Assembly (NCBI GenBank): GCA_014529385.2
Contig: CM043959.1
Coordinates: 87,852,529 to 87,916,528 of the forward strand
DNA length: 64,000 nucleotides
Direction of reading: 5' to 3'
Source of the DNA: Adiantum capillus-veneris
Lineage: Eukaryota > Streptophyta > Polypodiopsida > Polypodiales > Pteridaceae
Numbering within the stretch: the first letter of the stretch is position 1; the number at the start of each line of letters is the position of its first letter. Positions 1 through 13,700 of the stretch are shown in pieces. The notes beneath the pieces are model-generated. The model saw only the letters and a program-made list of their open reading frames with translations. It had not been told where the DNA came from and did no database searches. Both the position numbers and the translations under genes were made by a program.

Positions 1-652
1 CATGCAAAATGTAGAGTGTTACCACTGCCATAAAAAGGGACATTTGAAGAAAGATTTCCGCACAATGCAGCGTGATAAGGACAAAGAGAAAGCAAAGTTT
101 GACAAACCTAAAAGCAACGTGAAAATTGAAGAGCACATCTTGAGATATGTAAAGGGCTCAGCTGGCAAGTGCTTATGCCTTGGGAACAGTGATGCATCTA
201 TAGATGGATACACTGATTCGGATTATGAGAGTTGTGTGGAAACTAGGCGATCCACATCTAGCTACATTTTTCTTGTTCGCTGGACCTGCATTTCTTGGAG
301 GTCATGTATCTAGAATTGCACTTCGTCTTCCACCACCAAGACAGAGTATGTTGCAGTTTCTAGTTCTAAGGAAGCTATGTGGTTATCTCGTCTATTGGGA
401 GATTTTGGTATCCACCAAACTCCAGTGCTACATTGCGACAATCAGAGTGCGATTGTGTTAGCAAAGAACCCCATGTTTCACTCCAAGTCGAAACACATAG
501 AGGTCATGTATCATATGGTATGGGATATTTTGGCTAACAAACGCATTGAGTTAGTCAAAGTTCACATGGATGAAAACCCAACGGATGTTCTAACAAAGAG
601 CCTAGCCTCAGAGCAGTTCACACATTGCATAGAGATGATGAGCGTATGGTGA
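1..652 (+). pseudogene. Ty1/copia polyprotein remnant: zinc knuckle fused to RNase H
   Basis: The first reading frame (2-313) opens with a gag zinc knuckle (CYHCHKKGHLKKDF) in which the last metal-binding Cys is Phe. Within about 35 residues it runs into copia RNase H sequence (ILRYVKG, then DGYTDSDYESCVETRRSTSSY). Protease, integrase and reverse transcriptase are absent, so a large internal deletion joined gag to the pol C-terminus. RNase H continues in a shifted frame at 377-652, with HCDNQSAIVLAKNP and a terminal NPTDVLTKSLASEQF typical of copia. A polypurine tract and LTR follow. The 5' part lies outside the window. Confidence 0.85.
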
Positions 653-735
653 AGCTATAGTCACGCTTCACGATTTTGTACATTTGTACATAGTAGCCAC
701 TACATTCTTTAGCCACTTGGGCCACGATGGCCTTC

Positions 736-746
736 AAGTGGGAGAT
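736..746 (+). other. Polypurine tract of the copia element
   Basis: The purine run AAGTGGGAGAT lies immediately before a TGTTGGG LTR start and shortly after the RNase H stop. This is the usual copia arrangement for priming plus-strand DNA. Confidence 0.7.
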
Positions 747-1010
747 TGTTGGGTTTTAGGCCCGTAGCCCATTATGGCTGCGGGCCGCCCACTTATTGTC
801 TCGTGTGTAACGAACAATAAGGAGGTGAGAGGATTACTCTCACAAGCTCCACCAAAGAACTTTGCGTACTGTTCTTCCCTTCCCCTATTCTCATGCCTTC
901 CCTTGCACTCACGCCTCCACTCTATCACTAGCCCCTGCAAACACAAGGTCTCCTCTTCTCCTCTCTTCTCCATTGCTACACACACTATACTAGCACCACG
1001 AACGCTCTCA
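747..1010 (+). repeat. 3' LTR of the copia element (right edge uncertain)
   Basis: Begins TGTTGGGTTTTAGGCCC directly after the polypurine tract. It contains an AATAAGGAGG motif like that of the copia-type LTRs at 37838 and 44522, and a CT-rich stretch before ACACACAC. The right end is an estimate because the partner LTR is outside the window, so no target duplication can be read. Confidence 0.5.
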
Positions 1011-2036
1011 CCCTTTGAACTTGAGCGTGCTATGTTGTGTAGCCTTGACGTTCAATCAAGCTCCCATAGGCTCCTATGGGCTTGCATCCTTATAGGATAC
1101 AAGACAAGTTTTGCATGACGTAACGTGGAATTTGACCCTTAGGGTAGCTTCCTTGGAACTACCCCATTGGTATTGCATAATGTCTAGTGCATCATGAGCT
1201 AAATTGTGTGAGGCATTTTTGATTACTGTAGTGCCTTTAGCAGAAGGGAGTGTAGAAGACTTGGGAAGAACATGGTAATAACTATGTCGTACCTAAGGTT
1301 CATGCCTAACAAACTTCCCATTACTTCAAGGCCTTCAGAGCCACTTTTACCCCTATTAGTACCGCTTGCCGACTACGACATCCTCTCTCTCTCTCTCTCT
1401 TCGCATACGGACACCCTGTGTGTGTGTGTGTGTGACGCTCGAGCTGCAACCACACTAACTGGATTGGCCTGGTGTTGACACATGTTTGGGGGGGAGCGGG
1501 TGGAATCCCTTCCCCCATTATAATAGTATAGATATAGAGATATAGATAGATGAATGGCCAATTTTTGGAGGCTTTGGGGCCACCTTTTACACTTGGGGGA
1601 AGAGTGAAAATATCACCCTTTCACATACAAGCCTTGTTCCTCACCCAATTTTATAGTGAGGAACTTGATCCAATCAAATTGCTTGATGGAAAAAGGCAAT
1701 GTGGGATATTTTTGAGCCTCAACACTCAAAGCTCCCTTTAAAATATTTTTTTTGTGGTGGAGAAGGGTTGCCTTATAAGCTGCCCTCCGCAAGCAGCTGT
1801 CTGCGAACAACACTCTTATTCGCAACTGGGAAGCTCCATCTATTCAGACTCGACCTTCCAAAGAGCTCACTCTGACGCAGGCCGCCCACCTGGCTTACAA
1901 AGCCCGTGGGGTTTTCTCATCGTGCAGCTCCTCGTCGCACAACCTGTTTGGGGTGGGTTGCATGCGCTTGGAGTGAAATTTCGCTTCGTTGCTCGTCCCC
2001 TTTGCTTTCCTTTCTTCCTTGAAGCTACCCCTCAAA
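1011..2036 (+). promoter_or_regulatory. Upstream region and probable 5' UTR of ABCF5
   Basis: No gene is visible here. It holds a (CT)n tract at 1383-1400, a (TG)n tract at 1417-1434, a G-rich run near 1490 and an AT-rich stretch at 1518-1550. A pyrimidine-rich leader precedes ATG 2037. An in-frame TGA at 1974 lies before any in-frame ATG, which supports 2037 as the start. No TATA box can be assigned with confidence. Confidence 0.4.
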
Positions 2037-4965
2037 ATGGACCTGGGGTCATTGAGCTTCTCTCACTCAGCTTTTCGAGGTCAACAGGTTTCTCCATGCC
2101 ATCGAAGGCAGGAGGCTGCCTTTCATGTGCCCAAAAAACTCAGCAGAAGGCCCCTCTTCAAGCAGCTGTTTTGGGTGTTGGCATCCCATTCCAATAGTAC
2201 AAGGAGGAACCTCAGCTCTTGTGTCTTTCAATCTGGTGATCCGGCCACGCTAAGATCAAAGAAGAACAGATGGACCTGTGCTTTTGCTGTTGCTCTTGAA
2301 ACTAAAGTGGACACTGTGGTGTCTACAGGTGAAGGTATTTTCCGCGACGCTTTAGATGATTTAGTGGCGTTTGAGAACGCATATTTTGCAATTAATTGTG
2401 GTTGTTCTAGGTCTAATGGCCAAAGCCCAGTCACCCTTTGATGCGTGATGCAAGGCAGGTTAATAGGCTATGCCCTTCACCGGTTTCCATGCCCATGTTG
2501 AAGAATCAAGGAGGTTTTTGAATTACCTAGGTGAGCCTGATGTTGGCAGTTCACAGATTTCTAGTTGATGACATCAAAATGACAAGGCACACTTCCTGCT
2601 CTAATTTACTTTTACATGCTGGACATTGACTGCCTTGGGAAGAGGTGATGTGGGTTCATTCTCACTCTCTGCCTAGCTCGACGTATAGACTAGGGGCGAA
2701 CTCACAGACTGACAGTTTATGGTAGTGTTGCAGGCTGTAGCACTAGAGATGGTGTATGGAAACATATACAAGCCCCTTGGGTTCTTGCTATTTCAGTTGT
2801 GCATGTTCAATATATAAATAAATTACCACCCAAATGTGCTCAATTGGAAGGTTTCAGTAAATGGTCATTATATTGGGAGAAGTATACTTGTGGCAGATGC
2901 TGTCAACAGTCAAATCTTTTGATCAGCTTGGCATGTTATGATTTTCATCTATTAACTTTGGGACCATGGTTCTCTCGCGCTGGTTATGCTTCTCTTGCGG
3001 AGCCAAGGTTTTGGCTTATTTGGGAGTGCCTTGTTATAATTCATGCATGAGCAACCTCTGCTAAGCACATCAAGATCCACAACTTGTGGGAAGTTCTTTC
3101 ATAGTGAACTAGTGTCAAGACTATATAGGAATAGGTCTCGATCCTCTATTTTTCAGTGAATTGACTTTGTTAGATGTTGTCTGGCATTCTGTTTTCTTTG
3201 TAGCTTCAGTTTTTTCCCAGCTCCCTTTGTTGATTCATCCTTATCAGCATGCCTCACCTTGCAATTTTCTTGTACCTAAGATTCTTGTATGCTGCACGAG
3301 ATGGCGTTTGCTTGCGCTTTTGAATTATGCATAAATTTTGGCCTGTCTATTCTGAGTTGTCTGATAAATGTGATTTTTGTCCAAAGGTGTAAGCCAAGAA
3401 AAAACATCGAAGAGGAGTTCCAGTGGAGCCTCAAGTATCTCATCTGGTGTCAAGTTGGAACATATCAGCAAGTCCTTCAAAGGGGCAACTATTCTCAAAG
3501 ATGTAAGCTGGGAAGTCAAAAAAGGTGAAAGAGTAGGTCTAGTGGGTGTAAATGGTGCTGGAAAGACCACACAGCTAAAGATTATTGTTGGTGAGGAAGA
3601 AGCAGACTCTGGGAATCTAATAAAGGCCAGGGACAATATGAAGATTGCATTTCTTACCCAGGAATTTGAGGTTGTACCCAGCCGTACTGTAAGAGAAGAA
3701 TTTATGAGTGCTTTTGCTGAGCAAATGATTGTTGCTCAAAGACTTGAGGAAGTGCAGAAAGCCTTGGAGTCTTCGACAGAAGACCTGAAATTGATGGGCA
3801 AGCTTCTTGATGACTTGGATGAATTGCAGAAAAAAGCACAATCTTTAGATTTGTATGACATTGATATTAAGATTAACAAGATGATGCCTGAGCTTGGATT
3901 TACACAAGAAGATGGCGAACGGCTCGTGGCTTCCTTCAGTGGTGGATGGCAGATGAGAATGTCTCTAGGCAAAATTCTCCTCCAGGTTGTTAATTGGTTT
4001 ACATTGGTTTTACACTTTGCCTTGACACGTTTTTGATGTACATGCACATGTCTGCCTGCACCGCTAGACTGCTAGGTTACAGTAGCATGAATGCTGGAAG
4101 GGCTTTCTAAATTCTCACCTTGTCATTGCTTGACTAGGAGCCGGATCTGTTATTACTGGATGAGCCTACAAACCACTTAGACCTTGCTACCATTGAGTGG
4201 CTTGAAGGCTATCTCAGGTCACAAGATGTACCAATGGTGATTGTTTCACACGATCGAGCCTTTTTGGATCAGCTATGCACCAAAATAGTAGAAACCGACC
4301 TTGGAGTTTCACAGACATATGAAGGAAATTACAGCGCTTATGTCCTGGCGAAGGCAGAAAGAGCAGAGGCACAGCGTATGGCTTGGGAGAAGCAACAGAA
4401 AGAAATTGCAAGAACAAAGGATATTATTCAACGTCTCAGTGGTGGAGCCAATACTGGGCGTGCAGCTACAGCTGGAAAGGTTTTTTTTGTGATCTTATGT
4501 TATTATGAGCCTGTGAGGCAATTGCCCAACTCTTACCACATCTGGCTGGTCCTTGGTATTTTAGCAACTGGAGAAGATCCAAAATGAGGATCAAATTGAA
4601 AGACCTTTTGAACATAAATCTATCAAGTTTCGCTTCCCCGAGATGGAGCGCAGTGGCCTTATTGTGGCCGAAATAAAGAAGCTGCGGATGGAGTATGATG
4701 AAATGGTATTCAGCTCTGATTCAAGCAGCATCATGGTTGTTTATTGTGGCACAGTTGGTGATACAGGATATTGGTTGTGCAACAGGTTTTGTTTGATGCT
4801 GCGGATCTTTTGATTGAAAGAGGTGAGAAACTAGCAATTATTGGACCAAATGGTTGTGGTAAAAGTACCCTACTTCGTTTATTGATGGGCATGGAAGAGC
4901 CTACATCTGGTGAAGTCCAGCTTGGTGAGCATCGTGTCGTTCCCAACTATTTTGAGCAGAATCAG
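2037..4965 (+). CDS. ABCF5: ABCF5 exons 1-5 (5' block)
   Basis: Exon 1 (2037-2328) encodes the putative transit peptide and ends in phase 1 at ACAG|GTGAAG. Exon 2 (3387-3985) carries the linker and the first ATPase domain up to ILLQ. Exon 3 (4138-4479) starts [10 protein letters not shown]. Exon 4 (4565-4705) is the inter-domain linker (QLEKIQ...). Exon 5 (4786-4965) carries the second Walker A and ends PNYFEQNQ at CAG|GTGTGT. The next protein residues, AEVLDLDKT, are found only at 32309. Confidence 0.88.
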
Positions 4966-7721
4966 GTGTGTCATTCTGCAGCGTGCTATTCATGTTGAGA
5001 TTCTGGTTTGTGGATAAATTTGAGTTGTTCGAGCTGGGTGTTCATCTAAAAGGATATACATGTTATAGATAGAAATAGTTCAGCACTTGGTCCACGTAGG
5101 GGTTCCAAGACCTTACTGTCGACGGGTATCAGAGACAATGCATTATTTAGGGTGAATTAGAGGAGTTGAATCTTGAGAAGTTGATATAAATGCTCCAGAC
5201 TGATAGTTTGAGTTGCTCTGTTGGGCTGAGAAGTATTAGTTGAAATTATGGAATGAAGCGTAGTTGAGTTGAGTATATGTGGAAGACAGCAATTGCATTT
5301 AAGGTCTTGGGGTCTATGTTCCATGTCAATAGAGTCTGTTGCGAAGAAGTTGCCACTATCTATCACCTTCTGATTTTTAAGACTCGCGTTTTGCGAGCTT
5401 CTCAAATGAAGTAAGAACAAATGTTACTCTCTTCGTTACTCAGAGGCTTGATCTGGGTTCTCTCTCTGCCCACTTTTTGCAGATGCTCGGTTCAACTGTG
5501 AGCTGCAGAGCTGGAGGCCAAGACTGCAGTGTATTTAGACTGCACGCACTAGGGCGGTATCAATCTACTTATGGGCAGTTTGTGCCACCGTCGTTGCGAA
5601 CTGCATGGAGGTTGCCATCCCTATCTACGAGTGAGGGCTGGCACAAGGCCTTAACTAGCATAGGTGCTCCCCCCATCTTTGCTCCAATGATTTCTTGTGG
5701 AACTGGGGCCTTTGCCCTTTTCGTAGGTCATATTGTCATGATCAATGGTCTCTCCATCTATACTCATTGATCATATATTGACATACTTGGTGGCCTATCA
5801 TGCTTTACTAGCATCATAGGTATGATCAATGGTCTCTCCATCTATATTCATTGATCATATACTGACATACTTGGTGGCCTATCATGCTTTACTAGCAGCT
5901 CTCCTTTCTTATGGTGAAGGCATCCTCAAATGGGGTGGTGCGGGTAATTAATTTTAGTATAAGAAAACCAGAGTATGATGTGGCCATAGAGCTATACGCA
6001 CACAGTCTCTCCGCTGCACCCAGTGCTGCATATGCTATACGAGTGGAATCTTTGATGTCTCTGCTAAAGAGGACTAATTCATTCAATGGTAATCCTTAGT
6101 TCTTGCCAAGGAACATTCTAGGCAGATAAAAGACACAAGCCAGACACATGCATAAACAATGGAAGGGACAGATATCCCATGCACCTCCTAGCCGTAAAGC
6201 CTAACTGGCTTACCGAGTGCCTAGGAGCCTACAGGGATGCATCTACTTCGGCCATATGCATCCTCTCAAGGACTGGCATTCTATACTGCTAGCCTACACC
6301 CTAGCTTGAGCCTTGGGTGTCTAAGCAATCACTACCAAGCGTCGTTTGGTGATTCCACGAGACAGCTCACAAATGAGGCAAGGTCCTATTTATAAGGCTT
6401 CATAATCGCCCTAACCTAAGGCCTTAGTTTATACTTGCGGGACATGGCTCAAGCGCCAACTTGATGTCTAGGTACATAACACTTTGCCCCTTATATCTAA
6501 TCGCTATCTTTGGCATTTACCTTGATAATGACTTTGGAGAACCGACTCTTTAACAACCTCAATGGATTCCAAGTTGCAATTGACTCATGTTGATGTTTCG
6601 ATGCAATTAGATATGTTGAGTTACCGAGGTTTGACAAGGCCCCTCTATCCTTTTGGTCAAGGACCAACTTGGGCTTAAGTGAAACATGACGGATAGTATC
6701 CTCTTCTAGTAGAGTATGACTTGTCCATCGTCCATCGTGCCATGTATGTTATATTAAATAGTTAATGTGGAATATTGGATGATCGCTAAGATGTTAGGTT
6801 AGATCCTACTTGTAGATACCATTGTGATCTGTGTAAGTATTTATAATGGTCCACAAATACCAAGATAGATAATTGAGAGCACGGTTAGGAGTCCTTGAAT
6901 ATTTTAAATCATACTCACTTAGGGGGTATAAGTTATACTTTCCTTTGCAATTGCAAGCATTTCTTGCATATCTTGTGGAAAATCCTCCGTAAACTGCAAC
7001 TTGCCTCCCTTGAGTGGAGTAGCAAGAGGTGGCTTTGGTTTATAACAATACATAAGCATATATGGACTTTGTATAATGATTGCATGCTTAGAATCCCTTT
7101 AAGGGAGTATAATATGTGAGATACTTTTTCAATCACTTTGATGATAAGAGACACAATTCTTCTTGCATCATACTTTAAATAGCTTTGGCACCAACCATTA
7201 TAGGCCAATAGTTGTTTACAATGATTACATCTCCTTCTCGATGTAGTGGCCTGATCCAATTAGGGGTCCAATCATGAGGCATGCCATGTCGAAGAGCAAG
7301 GTTAAACATGTCACAAGTCCAACGTATATTTTCTTTCCGGTCCGTTCGAGCATTTCTAGCTTCATACCTTACAAATCCTCTTCCTTGCGAGTAGCCAATT
7401 TTGTGGCCTCCCACATATGCCCTTTATGGAAAAGAGAGATGTACATGAAAGAGAACCGTATTGCGACATCTCACCTGCACTTGGTTGAGCATGTAGTTTT
7501 AAACAATGCATATACATGTCCATGGGCCATGAGTGTCACATTACCAACCCACTCCAAAAGGGTTTTTCAAAATTTATGATGTGGATGTGCTTTTGCATGA
7601 GCTTGAGAAAATTGTACGTTTACTTCCCATTGTCTTGGCTCTTTTTGGGAATGCTCATTGTATGCATTTACATGCTTATATATATTTATTGATCATTTTC
7701 GGGTCCCATCCTCTTGGCTGC

Positions 7722-7782
<61 letters not shown>

Positions 7783-10700
7783 TTATTTGAAGTTATCGGC
7801 CTCCATTGGTAGAGTGCCAATGGTTAGCTTGCAAGGCTAGGAGTGCGCGAGTTCAACGCGAGTAGGTGAGGCAGGGTGGTATGGGATGCGGGGTCCTAGA
7901 GGTGCATGCCTACATCCTCGGACATTGGTTGTAGTGAGGGGGTGCTGCTTGATGGTGGCTATGTTCGGGTAGTTTGTTCGACGCGTGTCCATAGACGGTC
8001 CGTGTAGTCGTGGGATCCTCAGTCTAGTATGTTTCATTTAGTTGTTAGACGATTGTTGCGTCGAGGCTCTGAAACTGGCTCGTAGGGTGGTAGACTTTAG
8101 CTTTCACCCAATCTTTAAACTGTTAACTTTACGACACAAAGGAACTTCACGAATAAGCCTGTGACTGGAAATTACACTTCAATCAAAACACGGCCTGGTA
8201 GTCGAGTGCTTCCAAGCAGACAATAACATCGTGTTGGCCCCAAAGATTGGCGTCCCTTTCTGTATTTCTTTACTCTTGTTGCACTTGGGAAAAACGAGTA
8301 AACTTCTTGTCACGTGCACATGGCTCTGTGTGCCACGTGGACATGATTTATCGACATCCAGAGCCAATTTTCTTCTTCTTCCTAGATAGGGATGTCTAGA
8401 ATCCTAGGAGGATTAGTATCGGCAATTTTGTGAGCCCGTTTGCATGACTTGCATGTTCGGACAAGTCCATTGGATTAGGTTTTCCAGTTTTGGAACCCTC
8501 TTGCATAATGCTTTGTACACATGTTTTGACAGACGTTAATACACCGCGGTGGGCATCTGGCATGATGGAGGAATCCCATTCCCCGCGTCGATCGGATTTA
8601 CTGGGTGGGCGGATGTGCGATCGTTGCACCCAGATTTGGACTTTTTGACTTCTTTTTCAATAAATCATTTTTATGATTTATTGTTGTGAAGTCTGATGGA
8701 CAACTGTCCTACCTAGACCTTAAAAGGTTTATCCCATGCAGAGAGGGCCTATAAAGGAACATCAAATGTTGGCGTTTTTGGCAGATTGTAATCTAGCGCC
8801 AAGAAGCATAGCTCAGCCAGCGTTTCCTTCAGCAATCAGCCGGCGGTTTCAGTTAGTAGATCCGCCAAGGTTTGCAAGTCAAATCAGCCTTGGCGTTTTG
8901 GTTAGCAGCAGATCAACAACGTTTTTTATGTTTTCAGCCTTTGCGCTAGCAAACAGCGTGTCCCATGGCGGTCCGGTACTTCGGCAACCCATCGAGCCTC
9001 CCCTTGTGTATACATTCCATTTATGCAATCTAAAGCAAATACCTTACCGCATCGACAACGGTGTGGGGGGCCCTTGAGAGGGTTGGTTGGAACCCCATCG
9101 GGTGTTGCTCTTCTCTTTTCTCTCCCCCTCGCCCTCTACACATCTCTATTGCATTCTCTCAACCCCTCTCTTCAAGGGAAAGTAGAAAGAACAATCATTC
9201 AAGCACAAAGCATTCACTAACACAAGGAAAGAAGGAAAGGACTTTGTGGAAGTGTAAAACTAGATCTTCACCATTTCAATTCCGCTGTACCTAACATTGG
9301 TATTAGAGCTTTGAAGATTTTGCACTAATCTGCTAATCCCCAAAAAGTTTTTTTCTCTCTCGTGTTTTTTGTTGTGTTGGCATCCCTTAGGTGTATACTC
9401 CTCCCATTCTTGGAACAGCAGGCCTGCCATTGCATGTAGAGCCGTGTCCCTTGAGTGTCGGAAAATAGCAACCAATTGTATACCGGGTTTTGCATGCGGG
9501 GTGCGCCGACGAGGAGGTAGATAAGTCTCCCAAAGATTAGTCTGCGACTTTCCTTGAACCAAGAGGAGAAATCCTTGCATGGTCAAAACTCGCAGCGGTA
9601 TGGAGACCTCCACCAATCAAGAAGGCGAGCAAGTGCCACCTACGGATCCTCTAGCCCTCCCCCAACCCCTCCCTTTTTTGCCACCAAATCCCATGGATGC
9701 TATGATGAAGATGATGATGGAGATGATGATGCGGCAAGAAGAGATAGGTCGTTTAGAGTGGCTGGAAGCGGCGGAGTGTAAGGAGCACCGATTGGCGGCC
9801 GAAGCCGAGGCTCGTAGATGGAGCGCGAGGAAGCGGCGAAACGAGAAGAACGTCGCTTAAGGATTCTAGTTACTAATCCTTAATTAAGTACTTAAATTAA
9901 TGATTAAGACTTGAGAAACTTAAACTTGACTCATAGATAAATCCACGTACATTATTGAAAAAAGATCAGTTGTATATGAATTTTTTGAGTGTAGTTTCAC
10001 CACTGGAAAGTCGCGGCGACGTAGTTTCATTTGGAAAATATGCTCTTCAAGCCCTTGAACCTGCTTGGATTACGGCTAGACAGATAGTAGCTGTGTTTGA
10101 TTGATTGAAATGTGTTACAAAAAGACATGACCATAGGTCAAGAGACATGACTCTAGGCCAATAGTCGTGTCCTTTTCCTGTAGAGTCGTGATCCTTCGAC
10201 GTACAGGTGCAGCCATTCGTCGAAGAGGCATGGCTATTCGTCGAACAGGTGCGACTCTTGGGCGAAGAGAGACATTCTTTTGAGAAGTGGGGTCTCTGCT
10301 TTGGTACGTTTTTGTATCTGCAAAATAATCAAGTGAAGAAGGTAATACAAAGACAAAGAATACATCACAATCGTGGCATCCCTCCCATTTAAAGTAAAAC
10401 CCAGGGTAGTAGTAGAAACTCCGAGAGAAGGTATTGTTGTAGTGCTTCTGCATCCAAAGCTCTTTCTGTTAAGTCCCACGTCATGGCATTGTTTTTGACT
10501 ATAACTATTTTACCAAATTGAAAATTGATCATATCTACAACTTGTCGTATTTTTGTCAAAAGTAACAGTATCACATCTGCAACTTGATTATTGCTTTTGT
10601 CAAAGGCATTCGTAACTTCGAGCTTTGTCCAAGAAAAGATTGAATCTTTATCTGATTCAAGTGAAACGATTGGTAAACTGACTTGAGTTTTTTGTTGAGT

Positions 10701-13700
10701 GATGACCATCGGTTGGAAATCTGCAGGTATTCCATTGGTTTGTCTGGAATAGAAAAATCCTCCTGAAGGGATGTCGTAGACTGGGACATAGTAGTGTTTG
10801 AAGGTATATCCATTTGTAAAGGTTTATCATTCGAACAAGTTGTGTCGAAAGATTCAATTGCAGCGACTAAAGTCGTGTTGCAAAAGTTTGCATCTGTTTT
10901 ATCCTTTGCATCAATGAAGGTAAGGATTGGAGTCTTCAAGTTTGAAGGATTATCATTCACCATTGCAATTGGTATTTGTTCAGAGACAAAGACTTTATTT
11001 TGCAAGGGTAGTGACAAGGCGAATTTTTTGCCTGGATCGCGGCCAAAGAATGGGTCATGTGCTTATTGGTTGTCACACAAGAACCAAAATCTTCTGAATC
11101 TTCAGCCTTCTCAGTGGGTATTAAGGCTTCCAGTTGAGGAGGGAGAGGTTGAGGGCGCTGTTGCCTCTTAGACCTCTGAAGAATCCTCTTGCACAAGGAA
11201 AGGATCAATAAATCTTCAACTTTACCATCATCAGACAAGAAAGACTTAAATGTAGGGCATGGCTTGCGGGGGGGACTTGTCTAGCGTCGCGAAATTCACG
11301 ACCGAGTACTTGATTAGGGTCGGATATATGTGCTACTAAGTAAGCCCATCCTGATATGGCTGATTGCTTTTTAAGACGAGATCCTTTGGAAGCTTCATGT
11401 TGTTGCTTTTGTTGCCGATGATTCCAATAAGAAGTAGGTTGCTTAGAATTGTAACATTTCCAAGAATATTCATGCTGAGACTTTTGCTGCTCGCACGAAG
11501 GTACTTTGTGTCTAGTTGTCTCTGAGAAACCATACTTTGGGTGAGAAAATTTGGGTTGGAAAACCTCTGGTTTAAGCCGTTCTTTCTGGTCGGCCATTGA
11601 AGCCGTTGATGAGGAAATTGACTCTATAGGCCTCGGGAAGTGCGAAGAAGTATAACCCTGAAGCACGTCCAAATGTGATGCCATTGATGTAGTAACAGAG
11701 ATAGCTTGTTGAATCTGCTCTTTTAGAATTGCTATCGGATCTTCGGGTATAATATGGTTGTCACCTTCTCCGGGCATATTGACAACTCAGAGGGAATATC
11801 GTCCACGTAACTCAGTTACGTGATGAATGCGAAGCCTTCGAACCCATCTAGAGAATTGGCCATGGCACAATCACAGGAGTTGCATGGACCAACGATTACA
11901 AGAGCGGGAGCACCAAATGCTGCAAATTAGCGTTGGCTGAAAACTGCAATTCCATCGTCGGCTGCTGAAATTTGATCGCCAAGGGAAAGGGGGGGGGGGG
12001 TGTCCACATGAGCGGGCAGTACCCGGGAAATGTCCTGCAGAGGGGGGCGATCAAATTTGGGTCAACAAGGGGCTGCTGTAAATGTGTTACCCGCTGAATT
12101 TTTGCTTACGCTGCCCTGTTTTATGCAAGCGCTGGCTGAATTTTTTACGATGCTTGCTAAGAGACTTTGTTTTTTAATCAATTTTGCCACATCATCATAT
12201 TTTGCCACATCAGCACTGCACAAAAATCAGCGTTAATTTTTTTTGAAGCTGTCCAGCGTGAGCTTTCAGCAACGGGCCCTCTTGTGCGCTGCTTGTGTGC
12301 TTTGCTGCCGGCTGAAAATTGATTTGTCAACTTTTTACGCTGAAGAGGTGCAATTCTTCACGCTGAAGAGGCACGGGAGGAGGAGGCACGGCAATTGCGA
12401 AAGGGTACGAGTGCCGGCTGAAAAGGCATGCCGGTGTGGAGCCTTGGAAATTCCATCGTTGCGAAGGAGAAAGGGCTCCAGAATAAGGACATGCTACTTT
12501 TGTCTCTGAGCGGGCACTTGGGCCCCATCGGATGGGGTCCCGTAAGTTGGTGGGAACTCTTTAAAAATAGGCCACTCGTCAAGACTTTGTAAGTCTGTAA
12601 AACTTCTTCTTCTTCTTTTGCTGCTTCTTCGTAGGGTTTTGGCTTCTCGGCCGGAATCTGCAGGTTGGCTCCGTTCTTCAGTGGCTTTGACACGTCAGCA
12701 ATTTGTTACATCTCCCCTTCTTGAAAGAGAGTAATCGTCCGCGATTACAACATATTTGCAAAACAACTCAAGTTAGCTGGAATTTTTTTTTTTCCGAGGG
12801 TCATTCCGAGGGACATTCAGATTGCTCTTTTTGTAAAGGAGTTAGCTTCTCCTTTCGGCTCTTTTGATCAAGGAGTTAGCTTCTTTCGGCTGTTTTGATC
12901 AAGGAGTTAGCTTCTCCTTTTGTTCAGATCGGAACTCTTGATATTTCGGTGTATTAAAATTAGCCATCACACCCAAACCGTACTGATCTTCCACGGGTGT
13001 CTTGATGCACTAAAATTACACACCCATGCAATCTCATCCAATCAGGAATATGCAGTAGTTGGCACATCACAATGCAACACAAATGCTCACATATGCATGT
13101 TACAGGACATAGAAACATAAAGTCGCAGATGAACACGCCTCCCGCATAACCTAACAAGGTCCGGGCCGGGAGATATTCAACGACTCCCTCATCACTCCTC
13201 CCGCATAACCTAAAAAGGTTCGGGCCGAGAGATATAGAGGCCTTTTACAACCAAACGCCTCCCAGACCGCAGCTTGCATCGTTTGAAGGTGCTGAGAGTA
13301 ACCACTGCTCAGACTTCTTAATACTCCTCCCGCATAACCATCCAGGTCCGGGCCGGGAGTCACAACAACAATACTCCCCTCGTAAATAAACACAAGGGCC
13401 CGGGCCATGAGTAAAAAAACAACACTTTTCAATCATTCAATACTCCCCCCGCAAATAACCACAAGGGTCCGGGCTATGAGTATGAACAAACATTCTCAAA
13501 CATAATTTCTCACTACTCCACCCGGGAGTAAAATCACCAATCATTGAAACCACTATTAAAACCAGAGTCAAACAATTCAAATCGGCACCAAGACATGTTC
13601 AAAACAAATACCATCCATTTCAAAACAAATTCCAAACAGGATCACCAAACAAGTTCTCAAACAGATTTCAAACTTTAAAAAGCAATCTCGATATCAGTCG

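Noticed and set aside
1754-2197. 147-codon + ORF overlapping exon 1 of ABCF5
   Set aside because: It is another frame of the leader and exon 1. The frame starting at 2037 joins in phase to the conserved ABCF5 sequence.
2329-2441. Continuation of the exon 1 frame ([20 protein letters not shown])
   Set aside because: Reading on gives a stop at 2441. The donor at 2328/2329 is the one that keeps phase with exon 2 and matches the family, though RNA data could move it.
5477-5770. 97-codon + ORF in intron 5
   Set aside because: No motif, no homology I recognise, and it runs into the 84-bp duplication.
7799-7872. Functional tRNA-Cys gene
   Set aside because: D-arm geometry and acceptor stem are not those of a working tRNA; kept only as tRNA-like.
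13139-13481. CRISPR-like array
   Set aside because: Plant nuclear context, imperfect repeats and irregular spacing; better seen as hairpin modules of a retroelement.
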